A DNA stretch of 64,000 nt. Source: G047528285 sp047528285. Its GTDB lineage: Bacteria > Pseudomonadota > Gammaproteobacteria > Enterobacterales > Enterobacteriaceae. Positions 1 through 10,332 of the stretch are shown piece by piece. The stretch is taken from contig CP180022.1 in NCBI GenBank assembly GCA_047528285.1, positions 930,001 through 994,000 on the forward strand. The letters run 5' to 3'. Position 1 is the stretch's first letter. Each line of letters begins with the position of its first letter. The translations under genes and the position numbers were made by a program. The notes under the pieces were generated by a model. That model was not told the DNA's origin. It did no database searches and saw only the letters and a program-made list of their open reading frames with translations.

Positions 1-170
1 ACTAATTAGCAGATCTCTCAATTTAAAGGACGTTATGATTATCTGAATAAAAATTATATCAACATGATGAGAAAATTTTATTAACCCGTCTCTCACAGAA
101 TGGGTTCCGTTATTTTTTTTGTGTCTGTTGTTATATCGGTAATTTTTTATGGAGTGGATTTCAAAAACTA
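1..170 (+). pseudogene. yqiB: yqiB remnant (3' part, cut by window edge)
   Basis: From base 10 the plus strand reads QISQFKGRYDYLNKN, which matches the C-terminal part of the small conserved protein YqiB (DUF1249; E. coli has QIFRFKARYDYPNKK). The frame then runs into a stop within about 25 codons, and no similarity is visible afterwards. In E. coli yqiB lies directly before cpdA, yqiA and parE in this order, so position and sequence agree. The product's function is poorly known. The gene looks dead, but its 5' part lies outside the window. Confidence 0.6.
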
Positions 171-209
171 AGGATAATTTTTAAAAAGTCTTTTGAAACT
201 TTCTGTAGC

Positions 210-1027
210 ATATTAAGAATAATATTAGAATTTTATAAATCACCGGTATTCACCTATCTTCGGATGAAGATCAAACATTTTTCGGGGTGAATACACTTCG
301 TAGCTATCATTCTGTGCTAAAGGTGGTTCAAGCTGAACAATAGAGTTTTGATTTTGTTGTCGCTACTGGCTGATTTGGCACAAGAGCATACATCGAAGGC
401 TTATCGTCATTTGGCCGCAGGGATTATGCGGTTGCTTGCGCCTTGTGTTTGGCTATTTGGAAATCATGATTTTAAGCCGACAATGAGGAGTGAGGTATTA
501 GCAGAGTACGGTATTATTTTTCCTATGGAACAGGTGTTGATCGGTACTGACTGGTAGTTACTGCTGTTGAATAGCCAGGATTACGCAGTCCTTCATGGCG
601 AACTTAGCAAGTATCAGATTGAGTGTGGTGTTCTAGCGCTCAGGCTTTTTGGCCAGCCATAGCAACAATACCCTTACTTTTGCTACATCATCATTTTCCA
701 TCCGGTTGTATCTGGCTTGATCAGTATAGCCTGCGTTGTACTCATATATTAGTAGAACTTCTGCAGCTGCATCCGCTGGTAAAAACCTTGGTATGTGGCA
801 ACCTTCATAAGGAATTTGATATCGATTGGTTAGGCTGGTGTCATACGAACAACTCATCCCACCTGTGTGCAGTTTAAACCTTACTTATAGCACTTTGATT
901 ATCAATACCCCTTGTGCTCGCTTGGTGCTATCTCGATTCCTTACCGGGTGATTTAGTGTAGACTGAAGTAGTTCGCCAAGATGGGAGAGTAGAAGATGAG
1001 CGTGATATGGATTACCGAGGATATTGA
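210..1027 (+). pseudogene. cpdA: cpdA remnant, 3',5'-cAMP phosphodiesterase
   Basis: Pieces of the cAMP phosphodiesterase CpdA (a calcineurin-like metallophosphoesterase) can be followed across this stretch: GVNT near 285, then LADLAQEHTSKAYRHLAAGI and APCVWLFGNHDF at 365-475 (the GNHD metal-binding box), LLLHHHFPSG near 675-705, and the C-terminal tail ending RGY at 1024. Stops and frameshifts separate the pieces, and the longest open part is only 69 codons. The stop at 1025-1027 overlaps the start of yqiA, as expected for the ancestral operon. CpdA hydrolyses cAMP to AMP. Its loss is notable because part of cyaA is kept at 8252. Confidence 0.88.
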
Positions 1028-1029
1028 TA

Positions 1030-1611
1030 GTGGCAACTCTCTTGTATCTCCATGGTTTTAATAGTTCCCCAATGTCTTCAAAGGCCACTGCCCTCAGTGC
1101 TTGGCTAGGGCGCCAACATCCTGATATAGAGTTACTTGTGCCGCAGCTGCCGGTGTATCCTGCAGATGCAGAAAAGATGATGACGATGTTGTTGATGGAA
1201 CGAGCTGGGGAAACACTGGGATTGGTTGGATCATCCCTTGGCGGTTATTTTGCTACCTGGCTATCACAATCTTTTCTGCGGCCAGCAGTGGTAGTCAATC
1301 CGGCGGTGCGACCGTTTGATCTACTCCCGGAGTATTTAGGAGAAAATTTAAACCCATACACCGGTGAGAGATATGTTTTGGCGCATCGGCATATCTATGA
1401 TTTAAAGGTGATGCAGATGGATGTTTTAAAGTTTCCAGATCTTATTTGGTTGATTGTGCAAAACGGCGATAATATCCTCGATTATCGTCAGGCAGTAGGT
1501 TACTACACCCATTGTCGTCAGACAATTGAATCAGGCGGCAATCATAATTTTGTCGGTTTTGAGTATTATTTTTCTTCTATCTTGCATTTTCTTGGGCTTA
1601 ACATTGAGTAA
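1030..1611 (+). CDS. yqiA: Esterase YqiA (alpha/beta hydrolase)
   Basis: An intact 193-residue protein, the same length as E. coli YqiA, a small cytoplasmic esterase of the alpha/beta-hydrolase fold. The N-terminus (TLLYLHGFNSSP) carries the HGF oxyanion region. The nucleophile elbow is LVGSSLGGYFATW, with Ser in GSSLGG. The catalytic His is in GGNHNFVGFE near the C-terminus. I prefer the GTG at 1030 because it gives the family length; an in-frame TTG at 1024 is possible. It is the only survivor of the yqiB-cpdA-yqiA-parE block, since both neighbours are decayed. The natural substrate is unknown (the E. coli enzyme acts on short acyl esters), so the reason for its retention is unclear. Confidence 0.88.
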   Translation: MATLLYLHGFNSSPMSSKATALSAWLGRQHPDIELLVPQLPVYPADAEKMMTMLLMERAGETLGLVGSSLGGYFATWLSQSFLRPAVVVNPAVRPFDLLPEYLGENLNPYTGERYVLAHRHIYDLKVMQMDVLKFPDLIWLIVQNGDNILDYRQAVGYYTHCRQTIESGGNHNFVGFEYYFSSILHFLGLNIE

Positions 1612-1721
1612 ATAGCGCAAGTGTTACACAGAATATCTAGTTACAGAAAAGATAAATTTTGTTGTAAATCTTTCTTTAATAATTTCTTATGAAAAATAAT
1701 TTGAACTACAATTAAATTACG

Positions 1722-3654
1722 CTACAATGAATGCTATTGTGATAGAAATACTGAGTGGCCTGAAGCCGCGATTCGTTGTTGTCCTGTAATTTACACAGAT
1801 ATATTTAGCCCTTAATTAATTATCTTGGACAGGAGAAGATATAGATAACAACCTCGATGAGGTGCTTGACGGATATGCTGAGCAAATTGATGTGATTTTA
1901 CACGCTAATCAGTCATTAGAAGTCATCGATAATGTTCGATGGATACTGGTAGATATCGCATCCATAAGAAGGTGTTTCATCGCTGGAATTAATCCTTTGT
2001 CGACTAGATGTTGGCAGCAAATTTTCCAATGAAATTATTGATTTTCTGAAGGGTAGCCCGTAGTGGAGCAACTAGGCGGTAAATGCATTGTCTACCTTGG
2101 TTAAAGTGACAGTATGCCGGAACAGGAAAATTTATCGCATGGTATTTAAAAACAGCTATAAAATTAATGATCTTATTCGTAGTTGATACTTTCCTAAAGT
2201 GCAATACTGGTACTCAGATTTATTTCTATCTAAATAAACGCTTCTTCGATACTCCCTAATTTTCTGTGTTATGTGTTTGACTTACTTGCTAAAAACGAAA
2301 GCGGTGTTGTGTCCTGGCGTGTTAATTGTCTTTCAAGATCAGCTGAATAATATTGAGTAGCGCTGGTGTTACCAAGGAGGTCTGACTGATTATTTAATGG
2401 CAGCAATAAATAGGTCTATCATTCTTCCGAAAATGCTTTTTGTTGATGTGCAGTGAACAGAGATAGAGAAACGGTGGATTTGTGCGCTGTTGTGGCTTTC
2501 AGTAAGAGGTGGAATTACTCTAACCGAAAGTCACAAGCCATGTAAACCTCATTCCTACGTTGTAGGGTGGGGACTCACGTTAACGGGTTGCGTTATGGGT
2601 TGCTAGACGGGATGCGTAAGTTTTGTGAACATATAAAATATTTTTCCGTGAGGTGTTAATTTATTAGGGGTTGATATTTATGGACGCTGGACCTACTATG
2701 TTATCAGTAAAAATGTAGAATCTACAGTTTGGCAGCCAAACTTCAAGAGACGCTTTTGAAGCGATATACTGCTGATTTAGTTTTTTGTATTGTGAAATAT
2801 GCATTTCTCTTGTGTTTAAACCAGAATATGCAACAGATAGCAAAGCAAGTATTGGTACTAGTAGTCGCTAGAAGTCCAGCATCGCTTGCACGCTACGAAA
2901 AAATGGCATGCAAAAATTAACAAGCAGAGCGGGTCGTCGCTGCCCTGTCAGCTGGCCGATTGTATATCTCTCAGAATTTGGCACGTACATAACTGTTCTT
3001 AGTAGAAGAAGACTACTGCAGGTGGATCTGCCAAGTAAGTGCGAGATCAAAAATATTAGGTGATTATGCCTCTGAAGAAGGTATACTCAATCCCCGGGTA
3101 GTTTCCTTTGATGAGGCATTAGTATCGTAGGAAGTTCACGATATTTCGGTGGCTATAGGTGGTGATATCTATCCTGATAGTAACGATTTAATAAAACCTA
3201 GGTACGGTAAAATTTATATTTTGGTGGATGTTGACTCTGATGGCTTGCATATACCAACGTAACTGTGTTGCTTTGTTCATGCAACATTTTTGAAAGTTGG
3301 TGGTAGAATGGATGTGTTATCTAACGAAGCCACCGATTTATTACATTGATTTAGGTGACGAGGTTTTTATTACGACCTACCATGAAAAATCAAAATTTAG
3401 TTTGCTAGAAAAATTAAAGAAAAAAAGACAAATTTAACGTGTATCCTTTTAAAGTTTTGGACGAAATAAATCCTCAGTTACGCGAAATCACGATACATTC
3501 AAATACTTGTCACCTGTTGCTTACAAATAACGGTTTTGGAGCATGACAGGCAGAAGATGCTAGCGATGATGGATATGCTTTTGGTAAAAAATGCTCTGAA
3601 GATTGCTAAAACTGGCTGCAGGAAAATGGCGACGAAGTAGAAATCGAGGTATAA
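1722..3654 (+). pseudogene. parE: parE remnant, topoisomerase IV subunit B
   Basis: The remnant is collinear with ParE and almost full length (about 1.93 kb against 1.89 kb in E. coli). It starts AIVIEILSGLKP near 1730 and continues with NNLDEVLDGYAEQIDV at 1848, with SKFSNEIIDFL near 2010 and with NALSTLVKVTVCRNRKIY at about 2080-2130. The end, NWLQENGDEVEIEV, is followed by TAA at 3652. In-frame stops and several frameshifts interrupt every segment, so no ATPase or Toprim product is possible. Few bases have been deleted, so the inactivation may be fairly recent. Topoisomerase IV decatenates daughter chromosomes; gyrase would have to cover this if no other copy exists. Confidence 0.9.
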
Positions 3655-6285
3655 AAATGAGAATTTGGCGTAAAGTAGAAAACCGAGTTTTTTCTTTTTC
3701 TCAATCTTCTTGAGAATCTCCCTTACAAAATCTTCATTGGATGAAGATATGCAAAAGGAGAAAGTGCAATCTTTTATTTCTGTATTAATTCTTTTTTGGT
3801 ATATAGCTAAAAAATTAATTATGGATATTGTATGTATAGAATATGGTATATGCATCAATAATTATTGAAACCTCTTAATTTATAAAATTAAGAAGATCAT
3901 CAGCAGTTCTGATTAAGTTAAATTAATAACTGAAAAAATAAATTATGTTTTAAAAACATGTTGATTAAATCTTAATTTTAGTCGAAAAATAATCTGATGT
4001 ATGCTAGTCTTGCTAAGACCTGGTTAATAGCAATGATTTGTGAGTTTAAGAATATATTTAAATAAACAATTCTAAGATAGACAATTTAATTATTTTATGT
4101 CATAAAAGTTATTTTCGGAAAATATAGAAAAATCTGTAGTTAAAAATCTTTTAATTAATATTAATTTTAGATAGAAATATTGATCATATAAGTTATTTAC
4201 ATATTGTTAAGTATATCATTACAGATATGAATAATGATTTGATCGTTATAAGTTTACATATAAAAACCAATAGGTAATTCTAAAATATTTCTTAAAAAAC
4301 CACTGGTTGTTTATCGAACAAATATAAAACTTTAAAGTTTTTACAGGAAGCGATAATTGGGCAATATTTATAACATAAAATTCTATCCATAATATTTTTA
4401 ATAAAAACATTTTAATTACATGTGTCTGTTCTTTAATGGAATTTTATTAGATCTCTAAATCCACATGATTTTGGCGTACTATATGTCTTCTAAATATTTT
4501 TAAATCAACAGTAAGGTTATTTGATATTTTTTATCAGGATATGAAACACATCTATCTCCTGTAAGATGTATTTCATATTTTAATTTTACTATGATACATC
4601 TTTTATTTTATAATATGCTATATAAAGCATATATAAATCTATTATTTGCTTTTTTTACCACAAAACTCTGCAATAAATTTATTTATTGATAACCATTTAT
4701 ATTTATGTAAAAATCATCCCACTATGCATTTTTTCTAAAAGAAGTATGATTTTATACATAAGATATTTGGTGTTTCTATATAAGTTAAAATTTTATGGTT
4801 TGTTTTCTAGTGTATTTTTATTTATTTATGGCTTATTTTATTCTGAAATCTTAGAAACTAATTATACTATATTTATATATAAAATTATTTATATCTATTT
4901 AATAGTGTTAAATAAGTACCGCAATGTTTTTGCATTTCTTTATTTTCAAATATGACCCATTACTCATATGCTTATACAAGTTATAAGCATAAACAGTTAT
5001 GTAAAGGTTTACTTTATGTTGTAGCCTATAAAATTTATGTCTTTTATTTATAGCAGATAATGATTTCAAAAGAGGTCTATGCTAAAAATCTTTTTTTAAT
5101 AAAAAATCTTGAATCGCTAAGAATAACAACGCTTCATTTTCATTAATTTCGAACAAATATGTTGGGATGATGAATTTTTCTGACTGTTGCAAGAATGCTC
5201 TCATATATGAATTTTTTATTTTAAAGAGGCGACGGTAATCCATTTAAGTATATACTTAAAAATAAGCATGCTTACCTAGGATGATAAAACTGATTTTAGG
5301 ATTGCAATTTTTGCTCTGAATCACCATATTGCATGAATGCATGAGGACTAACGAACTGAGCATAATTTTTGAAAACAGCATGATGAACAGAAATAATTAC
5401 ATTGAGATCAATTATTTATTTGATGCGTTGTGGTAGCATTTGTCTAATAGATTACCAGATTCGATAATCACTTTAGCTAGCAGCTGGTGGAGAAGAGAAA
5501 GTGTGATTTCATCAAGAATTAATGTCATTTTCTCTGAAAGAGAAGTGCTTAAATATTGATCAAACATACGCATATTAATATTGCCGGTATCAACAATGGG
5601 CGCTAATTTAGGTATGGACTAAAGAGGTCCTAGCGACGACCACTGATAGCTTTTATTTTTCTAGTGGAAGAATTGGAAGTATTTATAATAATGCAGATTA
5701 GAGCGATAAGAAATATGGGCAGGTGCTCTTTCGATATCAATTGATTAACGCCAGTCAGCGTGTTCTTATATCTTCTGTAATCACGCGTCGATCTTCACAT
5801 TTATACTAAAAATATATATTTGTGTTAAATTGACATGCATACACTTTTCAGATACTCACCGATAGTGATAATGACATCTTAGATAGTTTTATAATTAGCG
5901 ATCGAAATTTTAATAGCATTCGTCTTCTGGCGAAGAGATTAGCTCTTGATATTGATCTTGCATTATTTTAAAAATTTTTCATCCAACGCTTTCTTTAACT
6001 TTCCTCTTGCGTGTGTACTCATTTTAACATGTCAGTTTTGTTGATATTGGCTTAGCAACTTATTTATTGTGCTATTTTTCGGCTAAAGTAATTTATCAAA
6101 AACTGACTGCAGAGTAATATATAGAGGTTATTTCTCCTTGTTCGAATAATCCCATCTTTCCAAAATTTATGCCGCTGAGTATTAGATCAAAATATATTGC
6201 GAACCCATCTTACTGATTAATAAAATCTTATGAGATTTCTGGATCGGTGTAGTCTCTCATCTTACTCATATCTTATGATTAAATT
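3655..6285. other. Long AT-rich stretch without an identifiable gene
   Basis: There are 2.6 kb between the parE fossil and hemD. No intact gene is recognisable. In E. coli hemX and hemY follow hemD, so their remains would be expected on the minus strand near 6285, but I could not match them convincingly. Two short open pieces stand out on the minus strand: about 5412-5624, ending in a TAA at 5412-5414, and a neighbouring piece at about 5640-5830. Their protein-like composition suggests an eroded minus-strand gene. The 3850-5100 part is extremely AT-rich and looks featureless. Confidence 0.5.
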
Positions 6286-7026
6286 TTAAAGCAAAACATT
6301 CATCAATGCATCGTTATCTGCCGCATTTGCTACGACGATGTCTAACCATCCCAAGTGACTAGCAAACATTGCCAAACGTTTACTGACGACGATCAAGCGG
6401 CACTGTGTTAAACAAGCATGGCGATAATCATCAGGCATTAAAGTATAAAATTGTTGCAACATTTCCCCGCTAGTAATTACCAGCGTGTCGATATCTAGCG
6501 ATTTAAGATGTTGACTTTGCTCTTCGCTGTTGTAATGTATCGGGCTACGGCGATAGCATTCGCAATAGGTAGTATGCACGCCGCGTTGCCGCAAAGTTTG
6601 TTCTAGTATTTTACGTCCACCGTTGCCACGTAGGATGTGCGCTCGTTTGCCGTTGATGTCCGCTAATGCTGGAAGACGCAGTAAATCTTCGCTGGTATTT
6701 CCTTTATCGGAGTAGTTAACTGGTAATCCACTCAATTCATGTAGATGTAGGCCGGTGCTACGTCCTATGGTGTAATAGCATAATTCTGGTGGCCAAGTTG
6801 CACCTTGTTGCTTCAGGTAAGAGTGAGCGTAATCGATTGCGTGTTGTGAGATAATAAACAGTAAATCGCCAGAGATGAGTTCGGCGAGGCGTTGTAGGAG
6901 ATGCGGCAAATCCTTACCGGGGAGAAATTTGATAAGAGGAAAATGCCATGCATCTTTTCCGTGCGTTCGTAGGCTGTTTACAAGTTGTTCCCCCGCGGGT
7001 GATGGACGAGTGACCAGGATTTTCAT
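6286..7026 (-). CDS. hemD: Uroporphyrinogen-III synthase
   Basis: A 246-residue protein, the family length, starting MKILVTRPSPAGEQLVNSLR, the typical HemD N-terminus. HemD closes and rearranges hydroxymethylbilane into uroporphyrinogen III, the branch point to haem, sirohaem and cobalamin. The family is poorly conserved; recognisable features are the N-terminal VTRPxxxG loop, FIISQHAIDYA near residue 57 and VITSGEML near 183 in the second domain. It directly follows hemC: the hemC TAA and the hemD ATG share one base, so translation is probably coupled. The usual downstream partners hemX and hemY are not recognisable. Confidence 0.95.
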   Translation of the reverse strand: MKILVTRPSPAGEQLVNSLRTHGKDAWHFPLIKFLPGKDLPHLLQRLAELISGDLLFIISQHAIDYAHSYLKQQGATWPPELCYYTIGRSTGLHLHELSGLPVNYSDKGNTSEDLLRLPALADINGKRAHILRGNGGRKILEQTLRQRGVHTTYCECYRRSPIHYNSEEQSQHLKSLDIDTLVITSGEMLQQFYTLMPDDYRHACLTQCRLIVVSKRLAMFASHLGWLDIVVANAADNDALMNVLL

Positions 7027-7964
7027 TATGATTGCTTATCCTGATAAATACGAGTTAAGATAGCGCTTGCACCTCGATCTAACAAATTTTCCGCTAGGCG
7101 GACGCCTAATTTTTTCACCTGTGCTAATGGTGCTCGTCCTTCGCTGCGTAGGATGGTGCTACCGTTTTGCGTGCCAACTAGCGCGCGTAACCACACCACG
7201 TCGCCCTCGAGTACGGCATAACTTCCGATAGGCAGTTGGCATCCAGCCTGCAAACGGGCATTCATAGCGCGTTCAGCGCTGACACACAAGGAGGTTTCAC
7301 GGTGATGTAGCGGCGCAAGCAATGTTAGTGTACGTGTGTCATTTAACCGGCATTCAATTCCGATTACCCCCTGACCTACTGCTGGCAATGATTCCGCCGG
7401 ATCTAGCGTTTGACGGATGCGATTCCCCAGGTTTAGCCGTTTTAAGCCAGCGGCCGCTAGGATGACTGCATCACAGTCTCCCTGATCGAGCTGTCTGAGT
7501 CGTGTATCAATGTTACCACGTAGATTATGCACTTTTAAATAAGGACGTCGTTCAAGTAGCTGGCATTGCCGGCGTAGGCTAGATGTACCGATAATTGCTC
7601 CTGGCGGCAACGCGTCAAGATTGTCGTAACGTGAGCTAACAAACGCGTCACGCGGATCATCGCGATTACACAGCACGGAAAGTCCAAGACCTTTAGAAAA
7701 AGATATCGTAACATCTTTCATTGAATGAACAGCGATATCTGCTCGATGCTCTAAAAGTGCCAGTTCCAATTCTTTGATGAATAATCCCTTACCTCCGACT
7801 TTTATCAGTGGCTTATCAAGGATAAAATCACCTTGTGTTATCAAAGGCACTAATTTTACCTCTAAATCCGGGTGATGGCGTAACAATTCATCGCGCACGT
7901 AGCTTGCTTGCCAAAGAGCCAAAGGACTTTTTCGGGTCGCGATTTTTAGCATGTTTTTTTGCAT
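7026..7964 (-). CDS. hemC: Porphobilinogen deaminase (hydroxymethylbilane synthase)
   Basis: HemC joins four porphobilinogens into hydroxymethylbilane in the cytoplasm. I chose the ATG at 7964 (MQKNMLKIATRKSPLALWQ). It matches the E. coli start and puts the dipyrromethane-cofactor cysteine (LQAGCQLPIG) at residue 242, exactly as in E. coli. An ATG seven codons upstream, at 7985, is open but unlikely. KVGGKGLFIKELE, AVHSMKDV and GTSSLRRQCQL are intact substrate-binding segments. The protein has 312 residues. The gene is divergent from cyaA, as in E. coli, and overlaps hemD by one base. Together with hemA at 32053 it shows that tetrapyrrole synthesis is retained. Confidence 0.96.
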   Translation of the reverse strand: MQKNMLKIATRKSPLALWQASYVRDELLRHHPDLEVKLVPLITQGDFILDKPLIKVGGKGLFIKELELALLEHRADIAVHSMKDVTISFSKGLGLSVLCNRDDPRDAFVSSRYDNLDALPPGAIIGTSSLRRQCQLLERRPYLKVHNLRGNIDTRLRQLDQGDCDAVILAAAGLKRLNLGNRIRQTLDPAESLPAVGQGVIGIECRLNDTRTLTLLAPLHHRETSLCVSAERAMNARLQAGCQLPIGSYAVLEGDVVWLRALVGTQNGSTILRSEGRAPLAQVKKLGVRLAENLLDRGASAILTRIYQDKQS

Positions 7965-8251
7965 AGTTGTTGATAATTTTATCATTAATTCATCAATCCT
8001 AACATTGATAGTAAATCAGTATCAGGTTTTGATGGTGGTTAAGCGAAGCCGAAAAGAGAAAAAGAATAACAAATTGCACTTTGAAAAAGTGTTACACTCA
8101 ACAGGTAAGTTAAGTTTCTTTACGGTTAATCATCAAAATGTTAGATTATAGATATTTATGAAATGTAAAACTTAATAACTCTACTATTATTCATGACGTC
8201 TGTCGTGTGGATAAATAGACTTTTCTAACATAGAAAAATCAGGCAAATGTT
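7965..8251. promoter_or_regulatory. Divergent hemC/cyaA intergenic region
   Basis: This 287-base spacer must hold the promoters of the minus-strand hemCD pair and of plus-strand cyaA. In E. coli the same spacer contains the cyaA promoters and a CRP site. I cannot point to a clear CRP palindrome or to convincing -35/-10 pairs against the AT-rich background, so only the regional assignment is claimed. Confidence 0.35.
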
Positions 8252-9574
8252 TTGTACTGCCATATCGAGACCTTAAAAAAGAGATTAGATGAGATCAATC
8301 AACTTCGAATAGATCGTGCGTTGGTTTCTATGGCTCCGTCCTTTCAAGATGTATACAGTCTAATCCCAATTTTACTACATTTTCATCATCCGATGCTTCC
8401 AGGTTACCTGGAAGGGAGTGTGCCCCATGGCATTTGTTTTTATTCCCCAGATGCAACGAATCTGGCTTGGTTTGATAACATAGATCGAGTCGCCGGTGTT
8501 CGGGTATCATCGCTTGATAGCGATGAACAGCCGATTACAGGAGTTTATTCAATGGGAAGCATCTCTTCTATCGGCCAGAATGCTAATTCTGATCTTGACA
8601 TCTGGGTGTGCCATCAATCCTGGCTAGACAACAAGGATTGCATCCAGCTACAGCAAAAATTTCGCATTCTTGAGAAATGGGCGAGGTGTCAGGGAGTAAA
8701 TGTCAGTTTTTTTCTGATAGATGAAAATCGTTTTCGCCATAAAAACAACTGTAGTCTGGGGGAGAAACAGTATGCTTCCACCCAGAATATCCTCTTGCTG
8801 GATGAATTCTATCGCACGGCTGTTCGTATGGGGGGTAAACGTGTTTTGTGGAATATGGTGCCGGGCGATGAAGAAGCTCACTATGATGAATATGTATTAT
8901 CGTTGTACGCTCGTGGTGTTCTGACACCCAATGAATGGGTGGATTTAGGAGGCCTAGGGACTACTATATCCTTGAAAGAGTATTTCGGTACCAGCTTGTG
9001 GCTCCTTTATAAAAGTATCGATTCGCCTTACAAGGCAGTGTTGAAGACACTTCTTTTAGAAGCTTACTCCTGGGAGTATCCGCATACTGAACTGCTGGCA
9101 ATGAAGATTAAGCAGAGGCTGCATGATGGTGAAATTATTTCATTCGGACTTGACCCTTACTGTATTCTTTTAGAAAGGTTAACATATTATCTGACTCAGA
9201 TAAGTGATACAACGCGGCTTGATATGGTATGCCGCTGTTTTTATTTGAAGGCATCCGAAAAATTATCACAAGATCCGGGGAGATCTATTCCCTGGCGGCG
9301 TGAGATCCTAACGCAGCTGGTAACAAGTTGGGGGTGGGATAAAGTGCGGCTGGAAATGCTGGACAATCGTGCTAACTGGAAGATAGGGCAAGTGCGAGAT
9401 GCGCATAATGAGCTGTTATCCGTCATGATAGAAAGCTATCATAATTTGATCCGGTTTTCCCATCGAAATAATTTGACTATCTCTGCGAACTTGCAGGAGA
9501 TAGGTTTATTGACTAATAATTTATATGCAGCTGCTGAGATTGCGCCCTGCAAGATGAATATGATTACTTCATAG
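8252..9574 (+). CDS. cyaA: Adenylate cyclase, catalytic domain only (truncated)
   Basis: This 440-residue frame matches the N-terminal half of class I adenylate cyclase (E. coli CyaA has 848 residues), which makes cAMP from ATP. It starts with TTG, as E. coli cyaA does (YCHIETLKKRLDEINQLR). The nucleotidyltransferase core is intact: MGSISSIGQ followed by SDLDIWVCHQ, with metal-binding Asp114 and Asp116. FFLIDENRFRH and LLLDEFYRTAVR also match. The frame stays clean to LQEIGLLTNNLYAAAE, near the end of the catalytic domain, then stops at 9572-9574. The rest of the gene is a scrambled fossil. The N-terminal catalytic part of enterobacterial CyaA is known to be active without the C-terminal regulatory part, so this may be a working, unregulated enzyme. 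It could also simply be a recent pseudogene. Confidence 0.85.
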   Translation: MYCHIETLKKRLDEINQLRIDRALVSMAPSFQDVYSLIPILLHFHHPMLPGYLEGSVPHGICFYSPDATNLAWFDNIDRVAGVRVSSLDSDEQPITGVYSMGSISSIGQNANSDLDIWVCHQSWLDNKDCIQLQQKFRILEKWARCQGVNVSFFLIDENRFRHKNNCSLGEKQYASTQNILLLDEFYRTAVRMGGKRVLWNMVPGDEEAHYDEYVLSLYARGVLTPNEWVDLGGLGTTISLKEYFGTSLWLLYKSIDSPYKAVLKTLLLEAYSWEYPHTELLAMKIKQRLHDGEIISFGLDPYCILLERLTYYLTQISDTTRLDMVCRCFYLKASEKLSQDPGRSIPWRREILTQLVTSWGWDKVRLEMLDNRANWKIGQVRDAHNELLSVMIESYHNLIRFSHRNNLTISANLQEIGLLTNNLYAAAEIAPCKMNMITS

Positions 9575-10304
9575 ATTTCACCGATTTTTTAGAATAGCAC
9601 TTAATATTTATTTATGTTTTATCGGAGCAGGAGAACCGATGTTGGTTGGTACTTTTACAATTAGTTATCGTCGATGGGCTTCATAGTAACTAATTAAATG
9701 GTGTTTTTGCTTATTTTAACAAGGTTTCTATTTTCTTGAGTTAGACGCATACCAAAAGTATTCATACTTGTAATATAGACAAATTAAATGAGTTCATTGG
9801 TAAGGTTGTCAACCATTTTTTGCGATAGGTGTGCGTCTACGTTAATACTCAAGGTGTTCTCCATTTCATGCATAATAATCGCCTCTAGCGATTATTATCA
9901 ATCTAGAATGTGATTTCAGTGTAAGTTTTTGTAATCCAGTGATGCATTGTGAGTCTCTACCATCTGGAGATGTTTACTTTTGAATTGTAGTATCTGGTGG
10001 ATAAAATTTATCTGTTCTATCGCAATTCGTGGAATGAAATGCGTATCCTACATTTCATCGGCGATCAGGTAGCGAGTATGATTTAGTCATGAAGGAATGA
10101 TTCAGTTTTTTTGAAAACATCAGGGATGAAAGCAGATATAATATTTATATTTTCGGCAATCAAATTTTAAGAAAGTCCATCTTCATTATCAAGGTGGTAA
10201 TAAGGAGATACTATCCGGCGTGAGCCGGTTTTATGCGGCGCTATTTCAAAATCGGTTCACATACAGACCCAGTTTCATAAATTTCAGTTTGCCGCAACTT
10301 TATC
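9575..10304 (+). pseudogene. cyaA: Decayed C-terminal regulatory half of cyaA
   Basis: Downstream of the truncated frame, collinear pieces of the CyaA C-terminal domain remain. LFYRNSWNEMRILHFIGDQ lies at about 10010-10070 (E. coli LLYRNSWNEVRTLHFNGEQ). The stretch beginning IQFF lies near 10102. VSRFYAALFQNRFTYRPSFI and NFSLPQLYQ end near 10305. They lie in different frames with stops between, and about 0.5 kb appears deleted relative to E. coli. This is the part needed for control by the glucose PTS (EIIA-Glc). Its decay contrasts with the clean catalytic half. Confidence 0.88.
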
Positions 10305-10332
10305 AGAAAAATCACTCTGGAGTGATTTTTCT
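10305..10332 (+). terminator. Perfect hairpin at the end of the cyaA locus
   Basis: A 13-base arm (AGAAAAATCACTC), a TG loop and a perfect 13-base inverted arm ending in TTTTTCT. The descending arm supplies a T-rich tail on the plus strand, and the mirror image supplies one on the minus strand, so it could terminate transcription both ways. It lies exactly where the cyaA similarity ends. A perfect stem in otherwise eroded sequence suggests it is still maintained. Confidence 0.65.

Noticed and set aside
3499..3858. A 119-codon minus-strand frame overlapping the end of the parE fossil.
   Set aside because: It overlaps clear plus-strand ParE C-terminal similarity; its composition is low-complexity Phe/Ile/Ser typical of AT-rich noise.
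4686..4955. An 89-codon plus-strand frame rich in Ile, Tyr and Phe.
   Set aside because: Its composition is what extremely AT-rich DNA gives by chance, with no ribosome-binding site or family match.
5860..5975. Plus-strand reading ILTDSDNDILDSFIISDRNF loosely resembles the HemX segment with LADMNDPSLxxVRxxLAxDI.
   Set aside because: hemX should be on the minus strand with hemD, the similarity is short, and no flanking HemX sequence was found.
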